Origin: Carya illinoinensis
Lineage: Eukaryota > Streptophyta > Magnoliopsida > Fagales > Juglandaceae
Direction: 5' to 3'
Length of the DNA stretch: 64,000 bases
Assembly (NCBI RefSeq): GCF_018687715.1
Contig: NC_056766.1
Location: 44,556,933-44,620,932, forward strand
Positions 57,480 through 64,000 of this stretch are shown piece after piece. Within the stretch, counting starts at the first letter, position 1. Each line of letters opens with the position of its first letter. The notes beneath the pieces were generated by a model. That model did no database searches and was not told the origin of the DNA. It saw nothing but the letters and a program-made list of their open reading frames with translations. A program made the position numbers and the translations under genes.

Positions 57480-60240
57480 AATGGAGTCAACTTGAAAGAT
57501 GCATACCTTTCTTCCACAATAAAGGACTTGGCACGTGAGAATTCCAGATGTTTACATGCATTTTGGTGCAGCCAGTCAAGTCAATTCTCTAGAGCGATTT
57601 GATGTGGCTTCCATTGAATTGTAATAATCTTGATACTAATTCTGGAATTCTTTGTAATGACAATGGATAACAATTTCACTCTCCGAGAGATCTAAGAAAT
57701 CCGAAGTGGCAGAGGAATTAAACATCATAAAGACATTTGATATTGGGAAGAAATTTAGTTGACTGGAAATAATTCTCAAGATTCAACACTTGTAATACAC
57801 TGCTCCCATCCTTCATCTCCTTTCCAAGATTTGTATAACCATCAATCTTTTTGCAGCCCGTTAGATTTGAAAAACCGAGTGCAACAAAGTTCCCAAAGGA
57901 TATTGATGCTTCTTCCCTCGCCCAACTCCTTGATGAAGCTACAACGCATTCTAAAGGCAATGAGTTTCTTTCTATGGAAATTGAGTGGCAAAGATTGTAA
58001 AGGATAATTTGACCAATCAAGTAATCTTAATTTGTTGGAGAGGTAATTAGGTACACTTAGAAAATCATGCATTACGGTTTATAAACACTATTGAGTTTTT
58101 CATCCATCTAAAAGGCTTTCGAACTCAATCTTATCACGTCCTCGCCTTCGGGCAAATCTATTACTATGCACTTCTATTTTGTTTGTTCCCTAGCAAGAGA
58201 AACACATAGAGTGTTAGCAACATTAGTGTAAAGTCCAGCTTACTAAAATCAATAATTAAAACTAGAGTTTTTTCAATGTTATAATTACCGTGCTTTCTTC
58301 CAACACATGACGAACGTTTTTGTGAAACCACAATTTACTACGTTTGTCGGTGATTTTAGACGAATAATTTCTCGGTCCACATCTTGTATCAAGTCATGCA
58401 TCGATAATCTATTAGGCTTATCAATAGTAATAAGAAACTTGTCTACAAGCCTCTTGAAACCATCATCCGGAAAGAAACCACAACCGTCAAGTATTTTAGT
58501 GACATAAGCCAAGCATTCTCCTTGAAGAAACATGCAATATCAAGAAACGTATTCTTATCATTCTCATCCGATCCATCATAACTTGCTTGAAGTACTTTTC
58601 GAATATTTCCGTTTGGAATTTTTTTAAATTTATCTAATGCACTCTTCTATTGATGTATACTCTTATCTTTTAGATCTGAGCCTAGCAACGTTAAAGCTAA
58701 TGGAAGGCCCTCAACATATTTTATTACATGTTTAGAGAGTTCCACATTGTCGTCCAATGGTTTGCCTTTATCAAAAGCATGCCAACTAAAAAGCTGAAGG
58801 GATTCATTGTCACCCAATATCACCGCCTTGCATTTTGAATCAACTTTAGAATCACTTAATAAATGTTGATTGCTTGTTTTTGTGATGATTTTACTTCCTA
58901 AACAAGACCAATCACAATCTCCAGCTAATTTTTCTATTTGAACCATCTCATCCACTTCATCAAGAACTAGGAGAACCCTTCTAGAGCAAAGTCCTTAATC
59001 ACATGAATTCTTCTGTCAGTATCACGAATATCCAAATTGGTTCCTAAAATCTCATAAAGAAATGTATTTTGTAGCAGGATCAAACCTCTTGATTTTGAAG
59101 TCTAACATGTTTCAAGAAATAACTTCCTTCAAATTGATGAGAAATTTTGTTATAGATATCTTTTGAAATAATTTCAAATATCCTCACCATGTATATAACA
59201 TCATTCATTCTAATAATTAAGTGTCGATAAATGTCTTGTACGCACGATTCTATTTCAATGGTGTACTTGGCATCATTTAGAGATATATGGTTTACTATTC
59301 TTGAGTCCAACCGGTGCCAAAAAAAAAAAACTATTCTTGAGTCCACCCATTGAACGATGTCTTGGATAAATTCTAACTCTTTCCTATCAATACAAAAGAG
59401 AGAAATTTGAAAGACTTCTCAAAGTATAATTATATATGAATTATATGATTTAGTTAAAAATAAAAAATAAAAAACAGAGAGAGAAGATTTAGATTTGTAT
59501 TTTTTTCATGTCAATTTCTCTGTTTGTTTTTCCAATGTACATACATTATATGAAATTAATGCGGTAATTAATGCCCTAACAAATCCAAAAAAGATTCCAA
59601 ATATATTTATGGCTTGCATAAAACTCAATGTCGGAAAGAATGATAAATACCAAACCGTTTTGAATGGCACCATATCTTCACCAATTTGCAGTACCCTCTC
59701 ATATCCTGTATTTATCCAGATTTTATCCATAAACTTATCTTTTAACATCAAATATAAACATATATATAGGCACAGCTCACAGGAAGTACCTATAAAGCAT
59801 CAAAGGATCATAGGATTCTCTTCTAAAGCATCAAAGGATTCTCCAAAATCTCATTTTTGATGCCGTACTTCCGATGGTCTATATCGTAAAAAATTAGTAG
59901 AACAATTTGTTTCATCGCTTCTTTACAATCAAGGATCTTTAATAGCTCATTCAAGCACCATCTTAATTCTGAATAATTTTTAAAAAGTACAACGATAGAA
60001 ATCCTTAATCCTTCAATAGCTTTGAAAAGTGTTGGTGAAATTTCCTCTCTCTTCCAAGATCAGTTTCAATGTAAGTGCCAATTCCCCTTTTATCCATACC
60101 ACGGTATTGATGAGAAACAAACTTTTGGCGAACATCTTCACCTCTAAAAGAAGAAGAAGAGTAAAAGGAAGAGATAGAAGCTCCTTGAAAGGCGTCACCC
60201 TCTCTGTAAGAGTAAATACCATTCATCAGAGAGGTTCAAT
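57480..60240 (-). pseudogene. Decayed TIR-NBS-LRR (TNL) resistance gene
   Basis: Minus-strand fragments appear in TNL order across several frames. TIR: SSFRGEDVRQKF and GIGTYIETDL, frameshifted into FKAIEGLRISIVVLFKNYSE (60226 to about 59900). NB-ARC start: ESCVQDIYRHLIIRMNDVIYMVRIFE then IYNKISHQFEGSYFLKHVR (59346-59080), where the GxGGxGKT P-loop expected between them is absent. After a short linker with stops, LVLDEVDEM, SKIITKT, LQLFSWHAF and EGLPLALTLLGSDL (to 58647). Then NTFLDIACFF with a frameshift and LSMHDLIQDVDREI (58533-58285). Finally LRR start LRLLDWSNYPLQSLP (58072) and weaker LRR traces to about 57500. Multiple frameshifts, in-frame stops and no P-loop make it non-functional. 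Confidence 0.85.
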
Positions 60241-61063
60241 TACAGAGAAGTTGGAGCAAGAAAGAAGAACAATAACCATTCTTAAGCCATGTATCATACA
60301 CGTGTACATATATAAATTGATTTTTTTAAAACAATAAAGTGAACTTAATTTCAGCATATCGCCTGTGCTGTTTAATGGTTCATCCAGTCCTGACTAAGAA
60401 CACAAGTTATGGTTTCGTTTGCGCTCCAAATCCTAACTTCAAATTCAGCTCCTTCAGCCAACTGATCAAAAGTAGAATTCACCTGCAAAGCTTTGACAAA
60501 AGATATATATTTTTAAACTATTAACATATATACTTCACGCATCATCATTAATTAATTTGGAGTGAATGGAAAAATTGTATCCAATGAAAACATAAGTGGA
60601 AATCAGGTCTATACGTGCATTTACTTATAATTTTGTCATCATGAGTTGTGCATTTGGTTGATAGGATTATTAATAGTACTACTAATTAATTAATTAAGGT
60701 TTCAGTATAGAGAGATTGAGACTCATCATTTAATTCATCATGTCTGTTTAGAGGAAAGAATAATATAATTTTGTGTAGTGCCAAGAAATACAAGAAAGGC
60801 AATTAATTAATCCAAATTAATACCCCAATATCAGAAAATGCCACGATCACCTAACATATTAATTATATATACACATATATATATAACACAGTTTATCATT
60901 TTTTTTACAACATTTATGAATGGAATATTGACGGATTCTCTGAACAAGAAATCTTTAATATCATGAATAAGATGTCTTTAGTTGCAAATGCTTATGTCCA
61001 CAATAATCTCAGTCAAACTGAGACAGTTGAATTATTAACTACTGAATTTTCTGGTATACTTCG

Positions 61064-61099
<36 letters not shown>

Positions 61100-61141
61100 A
61101 ACCAATAAACCAACTAATTAAAGCGTATTAATTAAGTTCCA
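60241..61141. other. AT-rich spacer between the two TNL sequences
   Basis: No gene is recognisable. The part nearest 60241 would be upstream of the decayed TNL gene. An (AT)n run lies at 61065-61097. Confidence 0.5.
61065..61097. repeat. (AT)n microsatellite
   Basis: A TA dinucleotide run of about 33 bp. Confidence 0.9.
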
Positions 61142-61221
61142 TATAATTTTTCCAGTTATGGGAAAAACTGTAGCAGAGTTCTAATCAGAAGAAATAGAAG
61201 AAATATTTGTAATATTTGCAG

Positions 61222-61665
61222 GTATTTGGTCCAGAAGAAATAAAGCAGTTTTTGAAGATAAATTTGATGTTCCATGCATGGTTCTTCACAAGGCTTTAGT
61301 AAAGCTGAAAGTCTTTCAAGAAGCTGAGGAGGAGAAAAGAGAGCAACAGATTGAACCTGGCATGAGAAGAAGAGAAACTAACTGGTTACGACCCACTGAG
61401 AGCTTCACAAGAATTAACTTTGATGCAGCATTGAATAAGGAAGAGCGAAAAAAGGGTATAGGAGTGGTAGCAAGAAATCATGAAGGGGAGATCATTTTCT
61501 CTTTGTGTGTAGATAAGAACTTTCTTGGAAGTGTTGAGTTAGCTAAAGCAAGTGCTACGTGGAAGGCAATGGAAACATGTAGAGATCAGTAGTTTCAGAG
61601 AGAGTAACTTTTGAAGGGGATGCACAAAAAATTATCGATGAAGTAAAAAAGGAGGCTGCAAGTGG
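61222..61665 (+). pseudogene. LINE RVT_3 (RNase H-like) fragment
   Basis: Translation reads GIWSRRNKAVFEDKFD, LKVFQEAEEEKREQ, NWLRPTESFTRINFDAALN and GIGVVARNHEGEI, then a stop (TAG, 61590-61592) and, after a frameshift, SERVTFEGDAQKIIDEVKKEA. This is the linker and the first two thirds of the plant RNase H-like domain of L1 LINEs. The end of the domain is missing. It closely resembles the fragment at 14.1 kb, indicating one LINE family. It lies downstream of the partial TNL gene on the opposite strand. Confidence 0.75.
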
Positions 61666-61668
61666 ATG

Positions 61669-61829
61669 GATGGGGCAACACCGAGCACACAATTACCATG
61701 TCACAACAACACCGACCACACAAACAAGTCTAGGGTTCGATCATTTGCGAAACCCTTTTGCACCGGCAGTGCAAAATACTTGTACTCACCATTAATATCA
61801 TGAAACCAATCCAATAATAAAAAAAAAGC
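61669..61829 (+). other. Possible SINE-like segment
   Basis: The interrupted LINE fragment is followed by ~160 bp unlike it. The segment has a pol III B-box-like string (GGTTCGATC at about 61735) and ends in an A-rich tail (ATAATAAAAAAAAA, to 61829). No convincing A box or target duplication was identified, so this is tentative. Confidence 0.2.
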
Positions 61830-62115
61830 CATACTGGGGAATTTTATCAATGCAAAGACACTGACCTAGTGCCTAGTAAGCCAGCTTCTCTGAATTGGCT
61901 TGGCCTTCTTAGGATGCAGATCGAGAGGCAAGTACTTCTTCTTCTTTTAAACTTCCCTCAGAGCCTCCTTCTGCTACTGTGAAATCAGCATCAACATCTG
62001 CAAAATCAACAACCACATTTGAATTGCTCAAGTTTTGAGAGCACATCCTGTGTTGTGGATACCCATTGAATTCCAAGTTGCGGTCTTCATCATCTCGGCG
62101 TCTCTTACAAAGTTA

Positions 62116-62815
62116 GATACCATTCGATGAATCTACTGAGCACTCCCCAACAGTTAAACTCTCATTCTCTCCATGCTTATAGATTATGTGAACTCCATAA
62201 CTTTTAAACATCACTGCAGCTTCTTCATTGCTATCAAATATAAACCTCAGATTGTCTCCTGTTGGGTATCGTAGCCATTGCTCGATACATTCTGGAAATG
62301 AGTAATTTAGAAATACATGATTCCAGTCTCCTAATAATTCAAGATTTGCTTCTACAAGCATGTTACCGTTAATTTATAGAAACACGAATACCGGAGGGGG
62401 AGTCATCCGTGTTGGATCCAAGAACAGCATAGAAAACAATTCCTATGATTTCATCCAAATAAAAGGGTCCACTAATATCCAATTCGCCCGAATCTCTTTT
62501 TGAAGGCTCCTTAGTATGGCTAAACCAATCTAGAATCTTATTCCCTGGAAATATAATACCACATGAATGGTCTTGAATATGTTCCTGTACGGAAAACATA
62601 TATCGCATATTTTCATAAGCACATGGCAATCCACAAACAAGAAACACCTACAAAAAACACAGAGAGAAATAGAGACATACCTCAACAAATGAAGGATTTG
62701 GCGCCTGACTCCCTATATTTGCAACCAATTTATGGCAACCGAACAAATCAATCCATCTTAGCTCTCGCAAGACACATGATGTATAGAATTGAAATTTTGT
62801 TGATACTTCTGGATA
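62116..62815 (-). repeat. Tandem duplicate of LRR-end + C-JID exons, copy 2 (gene-distal)
   Basis: This ~700 bp unit repeats 62816-63500 at a spacing of about 690 bp. It includes the last LRR codons, a short intron and the C-JID exon. It differs by a 4 bp insertion and scattered substitutions. Confidence 0.85.
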
Positions 62816-63500
62816 CCACTCGATGAATCTACTGAGCACTCCCCAACTGTTAAACTCTCATTCTCTTCATGCTTATAGATTATGTGAACTCTGCAACTTT
62901 TAAACACCACTACAACTTCTTCATTGCTATCAAATATAAACCTCAAATTGTCTCCTGTTGGGTACTGTAGCCATTGCTCGATACATTCAGGAAATGAGTA
63001 ATTTAGATAAACATGATCGCAGTCTCCTAATAATTCAAAATTTGCTTTTACCAGCATGTTACCATTTATAGAAACACGGATACTGGAGGGGGAGTCATCC
63101 GAGTTGGATCCAATAACAGCACAGAAAACAATACCTATGATTTCATCCAAATACAAGGGCCCACAAATATTCAATTCACACGAATCTCTATTTGAAGGCT
63201 CCTTAGTATGGCTAAACCAATCTGGAATCTTATGCCCAAGAAATATAATACCACATGAATGGTCCTGAATATGTTCCTGTCAAACATGTATCACATATTT
63301 TCACAAGCACAAGGCAATCCGCAAACACAAACACCTATAAAAAATAGAGAGAAATAGAGACATACCTCAACAACTAAAGGATTTGGCACCTAACTCCCTA
63401 TATTTGCAAGCAATTTATGGCAACCGGACAAATCAATCCATCTTAGGTCTCGCAAGCCACATGATGTATGGAATTGAAATTTTGTTGATACTTCTGGGAA
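62816..63500 (-). repeat. Tandem duplicate of LRR-end + C-JID exons, copy 1 (gene-proximal)
   Basis: At its right edge it is continuous with the upstream LRR exon. At its left edge the C-JID coding sequence (SSSGI) passes straight into PEVSTKFQF of copy 2, within the shared string 'ccagaagtatcaac' (approximate), so the junction lies exon-to-exon. Confidence 0.85.
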
Positions 63501-64000
63501 TCTTTCCAAGGAGAAACACTCACTAGCATATAGCTCTTGTATATTTGGTGGAAGAAGTAGAATTTCTTGAAGTTTCTCGCAATGCCGCAATTTGAGAATC
63601 CTCAATTCTAAATAGATTTCGATGCCCAGAGGAAGGCTGACAATATCACAACAAGATAGATCTAACTCTTGCAAAGTGGATGTGCAATAAAATGAAAAGT
63701 CGTCAAGGTACCAATTATAAACCGGCATCGGGAGTAATTCAGCACTTGATTCTGGTTTAGACCTCTTAATCATTCCGGATGTTGTTACGTGGAAATGTTT
63801 AGGCTCAGTCCGGTATCTCATGGCTAAACTTATTTCTTCTTTTGCAAGATTTGTATACTTATCGAGAGAAAAACTCTTTGGATGTTGCCAGTGAGGAACG
63901 CTAATTGGAAAACGCATGAGGTCCATGCCGCCTTCTATAGATAAACATTCAATCCCAATTAAGCATCCAACACAGTCAGTTTGAAAAACCACCGTTAGAT

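Larger units (their letters stand above)
61909..64000 (-). pseudogene. 3' part of a TNL gene (LRR and duplicated C-JID exons), continues past the window edge
   Basis: From the edge the minus strand encodes the end of an LRR region: STLQELDLSCCDIVSLP, LRILKLRHCEKLQEI, LLPPNIQELYASECFSLERFP and WIDLSGCHKL. The TAG at 63390-63392 stands where the paralogous copy has CAG (NIGSQAPNP). After a GT-AG intron comes a C-JID (post-LRR jelly-roll) exon (62816-63276: HSCGIIF, DWFSHTKEPS, YLDEIIGIVFCAVIGS, SFPECIEQW). It then runs directly into a second copy of the LRR end (about 62680-62815) and a second C-JID exon (to 62116). The second C-JID exon carries a 4 bp insertion (SIN*) and a TAA at its end where CAA is expected. 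A plausible C-terminal tail (CKRRRDDEDRNLEFNGYP...) runs to a stop at 61909. TNLs are intracellular immune receptors. This one appears broken unless splicing avoids the stops. Confidence 0.75.

Noticed and set aside
57480..60240. A functional TNL gene split by introns
   Set aside because: The breaks between fragments fall inside conserved domains, are too short or lack GT-AG borders, and the P-loop is missing. Splicing cannot restore the protein.
1..64000. CRISPR arrays, operons or other prokaryotic systems
   Set aside because: The sequence is clearly plant nuclear DNA. The regular repeats present are microsatellites, minisatellites and LTRs without spacer-repeat structure.

Overview
The window is nuclear DNA from a eudicot plant, probably a woody one. 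The evidence is split genes with GT-AG introns, plant-specific gene families (class II formin, plant reticulon, CPL-type phosphatase, TIR-NBS-LRR), three Ty1/copia elements, a CACTA transposon, L1-type LINE debris and long (GA)n/(AT)n microsatellites. A dispersed AT-rich repeat rich in 'gatgagatgagatg' reminds me of Fagales (walnut/oak) genomes; that is inference only.

Layout. 1-7.3 kb: an AT-rich region in which a ~1.29 kb sequence occurs twice as near-identical direct copies on either side of a truncated, minus-strand Copia remnant. 7.49-11.57 kb: a 4.1 kb non-autonomous CACTA element with 10 bp terminal inverted repeats and a 3 bp AGT target duplication. 11.6-20.4 kb: gene-poor DNA with a LINE remnant, a MITE-like repeat and one unidentified ORF.

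20.4-51.1 kb: three host genes, all on the minus strand, whose exons I joined in frame. (1) A CPL4-type RNA polymerase II CTD phosphatase, 8 exons, 446 aa, with FCPH and BRCT domains. (2) An RTNLB21-like reticulon, 9 exons, 691 aa, with a charged N-terminal extension holding about 16 heptapeptide repeats. (3) A class II formin, 17 exons, 1177 aa, with a catalytically degenerate PTEN-like domain, C2, polyproline and FH2 domains. A full-length, very young Copia element (38491-44083; LTRs differ at 1 of 236 bases; TTGAA target duplication) sits antisense in a formin intron and enlarges it from about 1.0 to 6.6 kb.

52.3-57.3 kb: a second full-length Copia element of a different lineage, older by LTR divergence, with an intact ORF and unequal LTRs. 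57.5-64 kb: part of a TIR-NBS-LRR cluster on the minus strand. One gene is heavily decayed and lacks its P-loop. The other is only partly inside the window, and a tandem duplication has copied its LRR-end and C-JID exons.

The host genes are not functionally linked and show no shared regulation. I found no unknown multi-gene system. The most interesting points are structural: the formin intron insertion and that element's missing RNase H aspartate, the duplication around the Copia remnant, the CACTA element with exon-like cargo, the coding minisatellite in the reticulon, and the tandem C-JID duplication.
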